Numbered from the stretch's first letter, positions 43,292 to 52,973 are shown. The stretch is DNA of 64,000 nt from JAWKXU01 sp020446465 (GCA_041396845.1 JAWKXU010000002.1:62001-126000), one strand, 5' to 3'. Numbers and translations: made by a program. The notes: generated by a model not told the origin, from the letters alone.

Positions 43292-44530
43292 ATGAGCAAC
43301 AAAAACCCCGATCCCGATGCAGCACCACTGGCCGCTGCCACGCGTGCTGTTGCCGCAGGGCGCAGGCCGGAATGGACCGGAACGCCCGATGCGCCGAGAC
43401 GCGTTGTCAATCCGCCCGTGTGGCGTGCAAGCACGCACCTTTACCCGGATTGCGCCGCGCACAAGGCTGGCGCACCCAACGATGACGGGCATTTCTACTA
43501 TGGGCGGCGCGGCGCGCCGACCCAATGGGCGCTGGCCGAAGCCCTGACCGAACTGGAACCGGGTGCAGATGGAACAGTGCTTTACCCCAGCGGCGTTGCG
43601 GCCATTGCAGGCACGCTTCTTGCACTCCTGAAAACCGGCGACGTGCTGCTGGTTACAGACAACGCCTATGGCCCGACCCGCGCCATCGCCAAGGGGCTGC
43701 TGGCGGGCCTTGGTATAGAGGCGCGCTTTTTCGATCCGCTGGACATTGCAGCATACGAAGCGGCCTTCTGCGAACGCACCCGCGCCGTGCTGCTGGAATC
43801 ACCCGGCAGTCTCACCATGGAAGTCTGCGACATTCCTGCCCTCGCCCGGATTGCACGGGAAAAAGGCGTCATCAGCGTTATCGACAACACCTGGGCCAGT
43901 TCCATCGGTTTTCCCGCGCTGGAACGTGGATGCGACGTGTCTTTAATGGCCCTTACCAAGCATGTCGGCGGCCATTCCGATCTGATGATGGGCAGTGCCA
44001 GCGCCGCCCGCCCGCTTTACAGCAAGTTGCGGCTGACAGCACAGGCGCTTGGCCATGTTGTTTCACCCGATGATGCGGCCTTGGCATTGCGCGGCCTCAG
44101 GACAATGCCGCTACGGCTGGAACGCAGCACCGCAAGCGCGCTTGGCCTTGCCCGATGGCTCACGAAGCGTCCGGAAGTTGCGCAAGTGCTTTGCCCGATG
44201 TTGCCCGGTGCGCCGGGGCATGACCTGTGGAGCCGCGATTTTACCGGCGGCTGCGGGCTTTTTTCCATTATCCTCAAAGGCCGTGACGAGGCGACCCGCG
44301 CCCGCTTTATCGACGCGCTAAGCCTGTTCGGCATCGGGTATAGCTGGGGCGGGTTTGAAAGCCTTGTCATTCCCTTCGATCCGGCTGGTGAGCGCGCAGT
44401 CACGCCCTGGCCTCCCGCCGGGATGGACAAGGCGGACAGGCTTGGCCTGCGCTTTGCAATCGGGCTGGAAGCGGCGGATGATCTGAAGGCAGATCTTGCG
44501 CGAGCATTTCATGCTATGGACGCGGCATGA
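43292..44530 (+). CDS. metC: Cystathionine beta-lyase
   Basis: MetC cleaves cystathionine to homocysteine, pyruvate and ammonia, feeding methionine synthesis. This 412-residue PLP enzyme of the Cys/Met metabolism family has the PLP Lys at K223 (LMALTKHVGGHSDLMMG), YGRRGAPT at about 70-77 (binding the neighbour's phosphate) and the VIDNTWAS segment. The C-terminal SLFGIGYSWGGFESL is typical of bacterial beta-lyases. It overlaps mscS by 4 bases. Gamma-lyase side activity cannot be excluded. Confidence 0.9.
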   Translation: MSNKNPDPDAAPLAAATRAVAAGRRPEWTGTPDAPRRVVNPPVWRASTHLYPDCAAHKAGAPNDDGHFYYGRRGAPTQWALAEALTELEPGADGTVLYPSGVAAIAGTLLALLKTGDVLLVTDNAYGPTRAIAKGLLAGLGIEARFFDPLDIAAYEAAFCERTRAVLLESPGSLTMEVCDIPALARIAREKGVISVIDNTWASSIGFPALERGCDVSLMALTKHVGGHSDLMMGSASAARPLYSKLRLTAQALGHVVSPDDAALALRGLRTMPLRLERSTASALGLARWLTKRPEVAQVLCPMLPGAPGHDLWSRDFTGGCGLFSIILKGRDEATRARFIDALSLFGIGYSWGGFESLVIPFDPAGERAVTPWPPAGMDKADRLGLRFAIGLEAADDLKADLARAFHAMDAA

Positions 44531-45585
44531 ATGCAGTGATTCCCACAGCCTCCCCCAGCCCGGCGCCTGATCCGGCAGAAACGTCTGCCCCCGCACATGC
44601 GGGCGTTGAACCGGGGGTGACTGCCGCCGATGGATTGAGGGAAGCTGTCACGGCCAAGAGCAACACCGTGGGCGATTTCGTCCATACGCTCGACAGTTTT
44701 GCTCTCAGCGTTGGCAATGTGCGCTTTTCGCTGTGGGACGGATTGATCGTCCTGATGGTCATTGGCAGCGTTATTGCTGGCGCATGGTTGCTCAGCAAAC
44801 TCGCCCGCGCAGTCATCAAACGCATCAGGCGTTTCGATCTCACCCAGCGGCTCCTGGCTGAAAAACTGGCCACCATTGCCATCTGGATCATTGCCATACT
44901 GGTCGGCATTGATGTGCTGGGCATAGATCTTACCGCACTCACCGTATTTTCAGGCGCACTCGGCCTTGCGATCGGTTTTGGTCTTCAGAAAACGCTCGGC
45001 AACCTGATTGCGGGCATTATTCTGTTGATGGATCGTTCGATCAAACCCGGCGATGTTATCGCGGTGAGCGATCAGGCAGGCAATTCCACCTTCGGCCAGA
45101 TTCGCAAGATCGGCATCCGCGCTGTTTCCGTTACCACACGGGACAAACGCGAATATCTGATTCCCAATGAAAACCTGATGATCAATCAGGTCGAAAACTG
45201 GTCCTACTCCTCCCGCGAAGTGCGAATGCAGGTGCCGGTGGGGATCAGTTACAACTGCGACCTGAAACTGGCGGAAGAACTGATGCTGGAGGCTGCCAAG
45301 GCCTGCAAACGGGTTCTCCCCACACCGCCGCCGACCGTCTGGCTCAACGCCTATGGCCACAGCGCGGTCGAGTTCATGATCCAGTGCTGGATTGTCGATC
45401 CTGAAAACGGAATCGGCAATGTGAAGTCGGAAGTCCTGAAGAACCTGTGGTGGCTCTTTGCCGAAAACAACATCGAGATACCTTTCCCCCAGCGCGATAT
45501 AAATATCCGGAATAACGAACAATTTGAACAACTCATCGCCGCCATCGGGCAACGGATAGAGCGCGGATCGAAACCCGGCGAATAG
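44527..45585 (+). CDS. Small-conductance mechanosensitive channel, MscS family
   Basis: The protein has 352 residues. The N-terminal part is Pro/Ala-rich; three hydrophobic helices follow at about 75-100, 115-140 and 145-170. The pore helix shows the Gly/Ala pattern SGALGLAIGFGLQKTLGNLIAG, then the MscS beta domain with MDRSIKPGDVIAV and NEYLIPNENLMINQ-like segments. The C-terminal part has EIPFPQRDINI, common in MscS proteins. Channels of this type open on hypo-osmotic shock. The ATG overlaps the metC stop, so it is translated with that enzyme, though no functional link is known. Confidence 0.9.
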   Translation: MNAVIPTASPSPAPDPAETSAPAHAGVEPGVTAADGLREAVTAKSNTVGDFVHTLDSFALSVGNVRFSLWDGLIVLMVIGSVIAGAWLLSKLARAVIKRIRRFDLTQRLLAEKLATIAIWIIAILVGIDVLGIDLTALTVFSGALGLAIGFGLQKTLGNLIAGIILLMDRSIKPGDVIAVSDQAGNSTFGQIRKIGIRAVSVTTRDKREYLIPNENLMINQVENWSYSSREVRMQVPVGISYNCDLKLAEELMLEAAKACKRVLPTPPPTVWLNAYGHSAVEFMIQCWIVDPENGIGNVKSEVLKNLWWLFAENNIEIPFPQRDINIRNNEQFEQLIAAIGQRIERGSKPGE

Positions 45586-45708
45586 CCCCGCCGCGCCCCC
45601 CGGAAGACTGCCAGACAAAAGTGATCTGACAGGCGGCTAAAGGCTGGCTTGGCAGGGGCAAAATCATTCTGGCTGGCATGTTGCAGTGCACTGCGCCATG
45701 TGGACGCC

Positions 45709-46488
45709 ATGCAAGAATGCAAGAATCCTCGCCCCCGTGTGGGCACTATCTATCTCGTCGGCGCCGGTCCGGGCGACCCTGACCTGCTGACGCTGCGCGC
45801 GGCGCGCCTGATCATGCAGGCCCGCGTCATCGTGCATGATGGTCTGGTTGACCCTGCCATCCTCGCCATGGCCCGTGCGGGAACGCGGATGATTTCCGTT
45901 GCCAAACGGCGGGCGCACCACACGCTGCCGCAGGACGAAATTTGCGCGCTGCTGGTGCGCGAAGCATTGGCGGGCAACGATGTCGTGCGGTTGAAAGGCG
46001 GCGACCCGCTTGTCTTTGGACGTGGCGGCGAAGAAGCCGAAGCCTGCCACGCAGCAGGGGTGCCAGTGGACATCGTGCCGGGCATCAGCTCGGCCAATGG
46101 CGCGGCCGCAGCCGCCGGCATCGCCCTGACGCACCGCGATGCGGCAAGCGTCGTCAGCTTTGTCGCAGGCCAGTGCAAGGGACTTTCGGACCAGAACTGG
46201 GCTGGCCTTGCCGGCAAGGGCCGGACACTGGTGATCTACATGGGTGTAAAAACCGCACCGCAAATTGCGGAAAAACTGATGGGTGACGGGCTTACCCCCG
46301 ATGTTCCCATCGCCGTGGTTGAAAACGCCACGCGTTCAGATATGCGCGTGCTGCGTGGCGCGCTGGCTGGTCTGCCGGATCTGGTCGCGCGTGAACGGGT
46401 GAAAAGCCCGGCCCTTATCATTATCGGCGATGTTGCCGCGCGTAGCGATGGCGCGCTGGTGGCAGTCGCAGCGGAGGCAGCAGAATGA
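45709..46488 (+). CDS. cobA: Uroporphyrinogen-III C-methyltransferase
   Basis: SUMT methylates uroporphyrinogen III twice with SAM to precorrin-2, the precursor of siroheme. The 259-residue protein has YLVGAGPGDPDLLTLRA at the N-terminus, VRLKGGDPLVFGRGGEE and PGISSANGAAA, all SUMT signatures. There is no fused CysG oxidase domain, so the later steps need another enzyme. It is the first gene of the sulfite reductase operon, and siroheme is the cofactor of the reductase two genes downstream. It overlaps DUF2849 by 4 bases. Confidence 0.95.
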   Translation: MQECKNPRPRVGTIYLVGAGPGDPDLLTLRAARLIMQARVIVHDGLVDPAILAMARAGTRMISVAKRRAHHTLPQDEICALLVREALAGNDVVRLKGGDPLVFGRGGEEAEACHAAGVPVDIVPGISSANGAAAAAGIALTHRDAASVVSFVAGQCKGLSDQNWAGLAGKGRTLVIYMGVKTAPQIAEKLMGDGLTPDVPIAVVENATRSDMRVLRGALAGLPDLVARERVKSPALIIIGDVAARSDGALVAVAAEAAE

Positions 46489-46784
46489 AGATTCTTACCG
46501 GAAACGACCTCAAGACAGGGGCCGTCATTTGGTGGACCGGGTATGACTGGTCGATCCATGTCGAAGACGCAGCCGACGTGGGCGATCAGGCCGATTCCAT
46601 CCTCGCACGCGAGGAAGGCGCCCGGCGCGTCACAACAGGCTATGTGATCGAGGCCGAAAAGGAAGGTGAACACGGCGTTCGCCCTGCCCATATCAAGGAT
46701 CGCATTCGTGCGCTTGGCCCCACTGTCCGCCCCGACCTTACTCTCAAACCCGCCGATCCAAAGGCCGGAAACTGGGTGATCTGA
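46485..46784 (+). CDS. DUF2849 family protein
   Basis: This 99-residue protein of the DUF2849 family is found next to sulfite reductase genes in alphaproteobacteria. It opens with ILTGNDLKTGAVIWWT, followed by an acidic segment with repeated Asp and Glu, and ends in a Pro-rich PTVRPDLTLKPADPKAGNWV. It is small and soluble, with no membrane helix. Its tight coupling to SUMT (ATGA) and to the reductase (one shared base) suggests a role in siroheme or sulfite handling, but this is only inferred. Confidence 0.85.
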   Translation: MKILTGNDLKTGAVIWWTGYDWSIHVEDAADVGDQADSILAREEGARRVTTGYVIEAEKEGEHGVRPAHIKDRIRALGPTVRPDLTLKPADPKAGNWVI

Positions 46785-48418
46785 TGTACCGTTACGACAA
46801 ATATGACCAGGCCATGGTGGATGCGCGCGTGGAAGATTTCCGCGACCAGACGCGCCGCCGTCTCGAAGGCAAACTGACCGAAGACCAGTTCAAGCCGCTC
46901 CGGCTGAAGAACGGGCTTTACCTCCAATTGCACGCCTACATGCTGCGCGTCGCCATCCCTTATGGCACGTTCAATGCGCGCCAGATGCGCAAGATGGCCC
47001 ATATCGCGCGCACTTATGACCGCGGCTATGGCCATTTCACCACGCGCCAGAACATTCAGTATAACTGGATCAAGCTGGAAGATGCGCCCGATATTCTGGG
47101 CGAATTTGCCACGGTGGAAATGCACGCCATCCAGACCAGCGGCGAAAGCATCCGCAATATCTCTGCCGATCAATATGCCGGTGCGTCCGCTGACGAAATC
47201 ATGGACCCCCGCCCGTGGTCGGAAGTCCTCCGCCAGATTACATCGTTCCACCCGGAATTCAGCTACTTGCCGCGCAAGTTCAAGATCGCGGTGATCGCAT
47301 CCGAGGCCGATCGCGTGGCCCTGCGCTGGCACGATTTTGCGCTGCGGATCGTGCGCAACGATGCGGGCGAGGTCGGCTTTGAAGTCTATGCCGGCGGCGG
47401 CATGGGTCGCACCCCGATTATCGCCTATCGTATCCGCGAGTTCCTGCCTTGTATGCAGATTTTCTCTTACTTGCAGGCTGTGCTGCGGGTGTGGAACCGC
47501 CATGCGCGGCGCGACAACATCCACAAACAACGGATGAAAATCCTTGTTCACGATCTGGGTGAGGAAGAGTTTTCCCGCCAGGTGGAAAAGGAATTCCAGC
47601 ACTTCCTGACGCTGGATACCGATGTGCCGCAGGCTGAATATGATCGGGTCGCGGCCTATTTCACGCCGCCCCCGTTCGAAACCGGCCTGTCTGAAGAGGT
47701 GGACCGCAGTGACCCCGATTTTGCCCTCTGGCTGGATCGGCAAGTGTTGCCGCACAAGGCGCCGGGCTATGCCATCGCCAATATCAGCCTGAAGCCGGTG
47801 GGCGGCATTCCGGGCGATATTTCGGCAGAGCAGATGGAACTGGTGGCTGATCTCGCTGAAAAATACAGCTTCGATGATATCCGCGCCACGCACACGCAGA
47901 ACCTCGTCCTGCCGCATGTCCGCAAGGCTGATCTCTACACCGTCTGGCAAGCATTGAACGAAGCCGGTCTGGCCAACGTCAATCTGGATCTCGTCGGTGA
48001 CATCATCGCTTGTCCGGGGCTGGATTACTGCTCGCTGGCTAACGCGCGTTCAATCCCGGTTGCCCAGCAAATCGTGGAACGCTTTGCCGATCTTGACCGG
48101 CAGCTTGACGTGGGCGAACTGAAGATCAAGGTTTCCGGCTGCATCAATGCCTGCGGGCACCACCATGCCGGGCACATCGGCATTCTGGGCGTGGACCGGA
48201 AGGGCACGGAAAACTACCAGCTTTTGCTGGGCGGCTCCGGCGCCGAGGATACAACGCAGGCGAAGATCACTGGCCCCGGATTTGACGAGGCTGGCATCGT
48301 CGATGCGGTCGAACGGACCATTGAACATTACACCACCATCCGCGAACCGGGCGAACGGTTCCTCGATACTTATCGCCGTGTCGGGCTGGATGGATTCAAG
48401 GAGGCGATTTATGGTTGA
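46784..48418 (+). CDS. Ferredoxin-type nitrite/sulfite reductase hemoprotein
   Basis: This is the assimilatory reductase that turns sulfite into sulfide by six-electron transfer, using siroheme coupled to a 4Fe-4S cluster. The 544-residue protein has the cluster and heme cysteines as C410-x5-C416 (CPGLDYC) and C453-x3-C457 (CINAC). The N-terminal substrate region has YGHFTTRQNIQYNW. Sulfite is taken as the substrate because cysH and the SUMT gene share the operon; nitrite reductases share this fold. It overlaps the DUF934 gene by 8 bases. Confidence 0.92.
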   Translation: MYRYDKYDQAMVDARVEDFRDQTRRRLEGKLTEDQFKPLRLKNGLYLQLHAYMLRVAIPYGTFNARQMRKMAHIARTYDRGYGHFTTRQNIQYNWIKLEDAPDILGEFATVEMHAIQTSGESIRNISADQYAGASADEIMDPRPWSEVLRQITSFHPEFSYLPRKFKIAVIASEADRVALRWHDFALRIVRNDAGEVGFEVYAGGGMGRTPIIAYRIREFLPCMQIFSYLQAVLRVWNRHARRDNIHKQRMKILVHDLGEEEFSRQVEKEFQHFLTLDTDVPQAEYDRVAAYFTPPPFETGLSEEVDRSDPDFALWLDRQVLPHKAPGYAIANISLKPVGGIPGDISAEQMELVADLAEKYSFDDIRATHTQNLVLPHVRKADLYTVWQALNEAGLANVNLDLVGDIIACPGLDYCSLANARSIPVAQQIVERFADLDRQLDVGELKIKVSGCINACGHHHAGHIGILGVDRKGTENYQLLLGGSGAEDTTQAKITGPGFDEAGIVDAVERTIEHYTTIREPGERFLDTYRRVGLDGFKEAIYG

Positions 48419-48836
48419 TGTCGTGCGGTTCCGGGATGATGCCCCGGCGAGCGAACCGGCCGTTTCCCTCGATTCCTTTTCGGAACAGTCGAACGCCCGG
48501 TCCGTCATGATCGAGGCGGGTGAAAACGTCGAAGACCTGCTGCCCTTGCTGGACCGGGTCGATCTGGTGGAAGTCGATTTTCCCCGTTTCCGCGATGGCC
48601 GCGGCTTTTCCACGGCCCGCATCCTGCGCGAAGCGGGATACAAGGGCGAAATCCGCGCCACGGGCGATGTGCTGATCGATCTTGTATGGTTCATGCGCCG
48701 CTGCGGGTTTGACAGTTTTGCCCCCAATGTGCCGTTTGACCCCGCCGACCTTGAAGGCGTGCTCAACCGCTACCCCCATGTCTATCAGCACGCGACGGAT
48801 GACGCAGTGCCGATCTGGAAGCTGCGCCATGGCTGA
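48411..48836 (+). CDS. DUF934 family protein
   Basis: This 141-residue protein belongs to DUF934, whose members sit beside sulfite reductase in proteobacterial sulfate-assimilation operons. Visible segments are VEDLLPLLDRVDLVEVDFPRFRDGRGFS and the later RCGFDSFAP. No membrane helix or cofactor motif is visible. A perfect AAGGAGG precedes the ATG inside the end of the reductase gene, and the gene overlaps cysH by 8 bases. It may assist the reductase or its electron transfer; the function is not known. Confidence 0.88.
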   Translation: MVDVVRFRDDAPASEPAVSLDSFSEQSNARSVMIEAGENVEDLLPLLDRVDLVEVDFPRFRDGRGFSTARILREAGYKGEIRATGDVLIDLVWFMRRCGFDSFAPNVPFDPADLEGVLNRYPHVYQHATDDAVPIWKLRHG

Positions 48837-49641
48837 AGCGCAAGTTCGCCAACCTGACTGGATCGATACAGGTCCGCGCTTTACGGATAGCGATGCGTCG
48901 CGCCTGAACCGCATGTTTGGGAAGGCGGACGCGCTTGGCATGCTGGCCGGCGTTATCAAGGACCGGGTGGCGGGCAATGTCGCCGTGGTGTCGAGCTTCG
49001 GCGCAGAAAGTGCCGTTCTCCTGCATCTTGTGGCGCAGGTTGATCCATCAACGCCAGTGCTTTTTCTCGATACGGGCAAGCATTTTGATGAAACCCTGGC
49101 CTATCGTGACGAACTCGTGCGCTTGCTGGGCCTGACGGATTTGCGGGTGTTGTCACCCGACGCCGACGTGCTGGCGGCAAAGGACGAAAACGGCTTGCGC
49201 TGGTCATGGGATCCGGACGGGTGCTGTGACATTCGCAAGGTAGAGCCGCTGGCGCGCGCACTGGCCGGGTTTGATGCTTCGATAACAGGGCGCAAGGCGT
49301 TCCAGTCTTCGACACGGGCGAACCTGCCACGTTTTGAAATCGACACCAGCGACGCACAGGGGCGGCTGAAAGTTAACCCGCTGATCGACTGGGATGCAGA
49401 CGCGATTGCCAGCTATTTCGCGGAACATAACCTGCCGCCTCACCCGTTGGTGGAGCAGGGCTATCCTTCCATCGGCTGCTCGCCATGCACCAGCAAGGTC
49501 GCGGATGGGGACGATCCACGCTCAGGCCGCTGGAAAGGTTGGGACAAGACCGAATGCGGCATCCATTCGGTCAACAACCCGGATGTAGCCGGCAACGGCG
49601 ACGATGGTGAATTACCGCCGGGGTATGAACCGGCGTTCTAA
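48829..49641 (+). CDS. cysH: Adenylyl-sulfate (APS) reductase, 4Fe-4S type
   Basis: CysH reduces activated sulfate to sulfite. This 270-residue protein contains the cluster cysteines C132-C133 and C217-x2-C220 and the catalytic Cys243 in ECGIH. The CC...CxxC pattern marks the APS-using, iron-sulfur type rather than the PAPS type, which lacks the cluster. The PP-loop is SFGAES at 56-61. It is the last gene of the operon and feeds sulfite directly to the reductase upstream. No sulfate transporter or ATP sulfurylase gene is present in the window. Confidence 0.93.
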   Translation: MAEAQVRQPDWIDTGPRFTDSDASRLNRMFGKADALGMLAGVIKDRVAGNVAVVSSFGAESAVLLHLVAQVDPSTPVLFLDTGKHFDETLAYRDELVRLLGLTDLRVLSPDADVLAAKDENGLRWSWDPDGCCDIRKVEPLARALAGFDASITGRKAFQSSTRANLPRFEIDTSDAQGRLKVNPLIDWDADAIASYFAEHNLPPHPLVEQGYPSIGCSPCTSKVADGDDPRSGRWKGWDKTECGIHSVNNPDVAGNGDDGELPPGYEPAF

Positions 49642-49656
49642 TTTACTTCACGCCGC

Positions 49657-50568
49657 CTAGAGCCAGCCCTGCTGGCGATACCATGCCGCCGTTTCGCCAA
49701 GCCCCTCCGGTGTCCTCACCGTCGGTTTCCAGATTTCGCGGGGGACTTGGTTTCGCGGACTGGCGACCCAGTCAGGGTGGCACATGTAATGCACCCGGTC
49801 TGCCGTCAGCTTGGCCTTGTCGCGACGCAGAGCGCCATCGAGCCGGGCCACACCCATCAGCGCCCCTTGCGAGAGATGCGGCGTCCACACTTGCTTTCGG
49901 CCCATCGCCATTCCGATAGCTTTGGCAAAGGCGGCATTGGTCCAGCCGTCGCGTGCGCCATCGTCAGGCTCAAAAGTGGCGCGGGTGACACGCTCACCAC
50001 TCGGCAACAAAGCCAGGAGCAACGCTGCCAGATCGCCCGCATGGATAACCGACATGCGCCCCGGTGGCGGCAGAACCACGACACCCCAGCGCGCCATCCG
50101 GAACAGATCCAGCATCTCGCTGTCGCGCGGGCCATAGACTGCCGGTGGACGCACCGTCGTCCAGTCCAGCCCGCTCGCTGCAACCAATCGTTCCGCCCGT
50201 GCCTTTGACGCGCCGTATTGTGACAGGCCGGGCTGCCGGGCTGCCAGCGATGACACATTGACAAAGCGCGGTACGCCCGCCGCCACTGCTGCTTCCAGCA
50301 GGTTAAGCGTGCCGGTGACGTTTCCTGCCTCAAACCCGGCTATATCGGGCGCATTGACCACGCCTGCCACATGGATGACGGCTTCGGTTCCATGCACAAG
50401 TTCTCGCAACGTCTTCTGGTCATGAAGGTCGCCACGCACCCATTCGACGCTGGCCCGCGCAGGCTGATCGCGCCTTGTCAGCGCACGAACGTCATGTCCC
50501 GCAGCCCGCGCATGGTCGAGCAGCATCTGGCCGACAAAGCCGGTCCCGCCAGTAACCGCAATCGTCAC
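49657..50568 (-). CDS. NAD-dependent epimerase/dehydratase-like protein
   Basis: This 303-residue protein is an extended short-chain dehydrogenase. It has a Rossmann TGGTGFVG at residues 6-13, an ARQPGLSQYGASKARAE stretch with the Tyr-x3-Lys catalytic pair (Y and K of YGASK), and LLEAAVAAGVPRFVNVSSLA. The C-terminal substrate domain is short. The substrate is unknown; it resembles the NDUFA9-like and sugar-epimerase branches. The ATG overlaps the proB stop, so it is the third gene of obgE-proB-epimerase. Confidence 0.82.
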   Translation of the reverse strand: MTIAVTGGTGFVGQMLLDHARAAGHDVRALTRRDQPARASVEWVRGDLHDQKTLRELVHGTEAVIHVAGVVNAPDIAGFEAGNVTGTLNLLEAAVAAGVPRFVNVSSLAARQPGLSQYGASKARAERLVAASGLDWTTVRPPAVYGPRDSEMLDLFRMARWGVVVLPPPGRMSVIHAGDLAALLLALLPSGERVTRATFEPDDGARDGWTNAAFAKAIGMAMGRKQVWTPHLSQGALMGVARLDGALRRDKAKLTADRVHYMCHPDWVASPRNQVPREIWKPTVRTPEGLGETAAWYRQQGWL

Positions 50569-51698
50569 AACAGAACCAGCTGATCGCGATGAACCACCGC
50601 AGAGCGCGGGGCATAACCCAAAGCCGCCTCCTGCTCCGCCGAGGTCAGGCCAAGAATGCGCGCGCAGTCAGCGGCGTCGTATTCGATCAGCCCTTGCGCC
50701 AGCGCCGTGCCTTCCTTGTTGCGGATCGCGACCGGATCGCCGCGCAGGAATTGGCCTTCCATAGCAGTAACGCCCGCAGCGAGGAGGCTGCTGCCCTGTG
50801 CAAGCGCATGGGCGGCCCCATCGTCGATTATCAACGCCCCTTTCATCCGCAGGCGACCACCAAGCCACGCCTTGCGCGCCCCATCCCGGCGGCGCGGAAG
50901 GAACAGCGTCCCGACATGGTCACCCGTCGCACGAGTCAGTGGCCGGTCATAGGTGCCATTAACAATCGCAAGCGCTATCCCCGCCCGCTCGGCAATTTCG
51001 GCAGCCTGAAGTTTTGACGTCATCCCGCCCGACCCCATGCCAGAGCCGGAACCACCTGTGGCCATGGCATGAATGTCTGCATCCACACCCTCCACGAGCG
51101 GCAGCAGCCGCGCATCGGGTTGGCGAGGATCGCGGTCATAAAGCCCGTCAACATCCGAAAAAAGCACGACAGCCTGCGCCTGCGCCGCCTGTGCCACACG
51201 CGCTGCCAGCCTGTCATTATCCCCGAACCTGATTTCCTGGGTCGCGACAGAATCATTCTCGTTGATGACTGGCACTGCGCCTGCTTTCAACAAACGGCCA
51301 AGCGTTGCAGCGACATTGAGGTAACGACGGCGATCTTCAAGGTCTTCCAGCGTCAACAGCAATTGCGCGGCAACAATGGCTTGCTGTCCCAACAAATCGG
51401 ACCATAATTCGGCCAGGGCGATTTGCCCCACGGCTGCGGCAGCTTGCGCGTCGGCAAGCGAACCACGCCCGCCTTTTGGCAAATCAAGCCGGGCTGCGCC
51501 CAGCGCGACCGCCCCGGAGCTGACGACCACAACTTCCTGCCCGCGCGCGCGGGCCTGTGCAATTTCGTCCACCAACCCTTGCAGCCAGGCACGGCGCGGC
51601 TCGCCATTGGCCCCGACCAGCAAGGCAGACCCCACCTTGAACACGATCCGCCGGCATTGTGCGGCATCGCATAAATCAGGAAGTTTCGCGATTGTCAT
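50565..51698 (-). CDS. proB: Glutamate 5-kinase
   Basis: ProB phosphorylates glutamate, the first step of proline synthesis. The 377-residue protein has RRIVFKVGSALLVG (amino-acid kinase N-terminus), VSSGAVALGAARL, NENDSVAT and a C-terminal PUA domain at about 280-360 (LIIDDGAAHALAQGSSLLAAGV). The ATG at 51698 is taken as the start; a further 5' extension overlaps the end region of obgE and has no ribosome site. proC, the last step of the pathway, is at 54957; proA is not in the window. Confidence 0.94.
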   Translation of the reverse strand: MTIAKLPDLCDAAQCRRIVFKVGSALLVGANGEPRRAWLQGLVDEIAQARARGQEVVVVSSGAVALGAARLDLPKGGRGSLADAQAAAAVGQIALAELWSDLLGQQAIVAAQLLLTLEDLEDRRRYLNVAATLGRLLKAGAVPVINENDSVATQEIRFGDNDRLAARVAQAAQAQAVVLFSDVDGLYDRDPRQPDARLLPLVEGVDADIHAMATGGSGSGMGSGGMTSKLQAAEIAERAGIALAIVNGTYDRPLTRATGDHVGTLFLPRRRDGARKAWLGGRLRMKGALIIDDGAAHALAQGSSLLAAGVTAMEGQFLRGDPVAIRNKEGTALAQGLIEYDAADCARILGLTSAEQEAALGYAPRSAVVHRDQLVLL

Positions 51699-51740
51699 GG
51701 CGGCCGGACTTACCCGCTGAAAGCAGGCTTGCAAAGTGGC

Positions 51741-52799
51741 TCAGAGCGGTGACCAGGGTTCCGCGTCGCTGGAATCTTCCACTTCACCGCTTGGCCGTTC
51801 AGTAGAGGTCGCAGCAGGCAGGTAGCCAAGAACGGCATCGAGCAGCGCCTCCACCCCGGCCCCGGTTGCCCCGGACACCGGAAACACCTTGTCTGCGCCT
51901 GCGCTTTTCAGCTCATCGGCAAAGGCTTCGACCAGTTCTGCATCTGCAAGGTCCAGCTTGTTAAGCGCGACAAGGCGCGGTTTACCTTCCAGCCCGGCGC
52001 CATAAGCCACAAGCTCGTCTTCCACGATCCGCATGGCTTCGGCAGGGTCCGTTCCGGCAATGTCGATCAGGTGGATCAGCACCCGGCAGCGTTCGATATG
52101 GCCAAGGAACCTGTCACCAATCCCGGCGCCTTCTGCCGCGCCTTCGATCAGCCCCGGAATGTCGGCCAGCACAAACTCCCGCCCCTTGTGCCTGACAACC
52201 CCCAGCTTGGGCACCAGAGTCGTAAAGGCATAGTCGCCCACTTTGGCCTTGGTATTGGATACCTGATTGATGAACGTGGATTTACCGGCATTGGGCAGGC
52301 CAACCAGCCCGACATCGGCCAGCAGTTTCAGCCGCAGCCAGACCCACATTTCCTGCGCGGGTTCACCCGGCTGATGCTGGCGTGGCGCACGGTTTGTGCT
52401 GGTCTTGTAACTGGCATTGCCGCGACCACCCAGCCCGCCTTCGAGCAGGGTAATACGCTGGCCAACCTCTGTCAGATCGGCCAGCACGGTTTCGCGGTCG
52501 TCGTCCGAAATGACCTGTGTGCCCACCGGCACCCCGATAACCAGCGGCTTTGCGCTCGCGCCGGTGCGGTCCTTGCCCATGCCGTGCCCGCCACGCGGTG
52601 CCTTGAAATGCTGGCTGTAACGGAAATCGATCAGCGTATTGAGGCCGGGCACGGCCTCGAACACGATGTCGCCGCCCTTGCCGCCATCGCCACCATCCGG
52701 GCCGCCGTATTCGATGTATTTTTCACGCCGGAAACTGACAGCACCCGGCCCGCCCGCGCCGGACCGGACATAAATCTTGGCCTGATCGAGAAAGTGCAT
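51741..52799 (-). CDS. obgE: GTPase ObgE/CgtA
   Basis: Obg is an essential GTPase that binds the 50S subunit and links ribosome assembly to nutrient state. The 352-residue protein has the Gly-rich Obg domain at about 1-160 (VRSGAGGPGAVSFRREKYIEYGGPDGG) and the G domain with VGLPNAGKSTFIN (P-loop), DIPGLIEGAAEG and NKLDL. The C-terminal tail is short and acidic. A GTG frame could extend it by 8 residues. The usual rplU-rpmA genes do not precede it here; a tRNA-Ala gene lies 98 bp upstream on the same strand. Confidence 0.96.
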   Translation of the reverse strand: MHFLDQAKIYVRSGAGGPGAVSFRREKYIEYGGPDGGDGGKGGDIVFEAVPGLNTLIDFRYSQHFKAPRGGHGMGKDRTGASAKPLVIGVPVGTQVISDDDRETVLADLTEVGQRITLLEGGLGGRGNASYKTSTNRAPRQHQPGEPAQEMWVWLRLKLLADVGLVGLPNAGKSTFINQVSNTKAKVGDYAFTTLVPKLGVVRHKGREFVLADIPGLIEGAAEGAGIGDRFLGHIERCRVLIHLIDIAGTDPAEAMRIVEDELVAYGAGLEGKPRLVALNKLDLADAELVEAFADELKSAGADKVFPVSGATGAGVEALLDAVLGYLPAATSTERPSGEVEDSSDAEPWSPL

Positions 52800-52897
52800 T
52801 GTCCGTTCAGCCTCAAGCGCCACATTTCACACGAAGGAAAATATCATGCGCCGAATGGCGGGTTAAACACCGGAACGCCAGCTTCGGTGAGAAAAAC

Positions 52898-52973
<76 letters not shown>

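Noticed and set aside
45586..45708. Cobalamin riboswitch before the SUMT gene
   Set aside because: No B12-box-like segment or suitable stems were seen in this short gap.
46640..47950. Minus-strand open frame of 436 codons
   Set aside because: Antisense to the sulfite reductase gene; no motif is visible.
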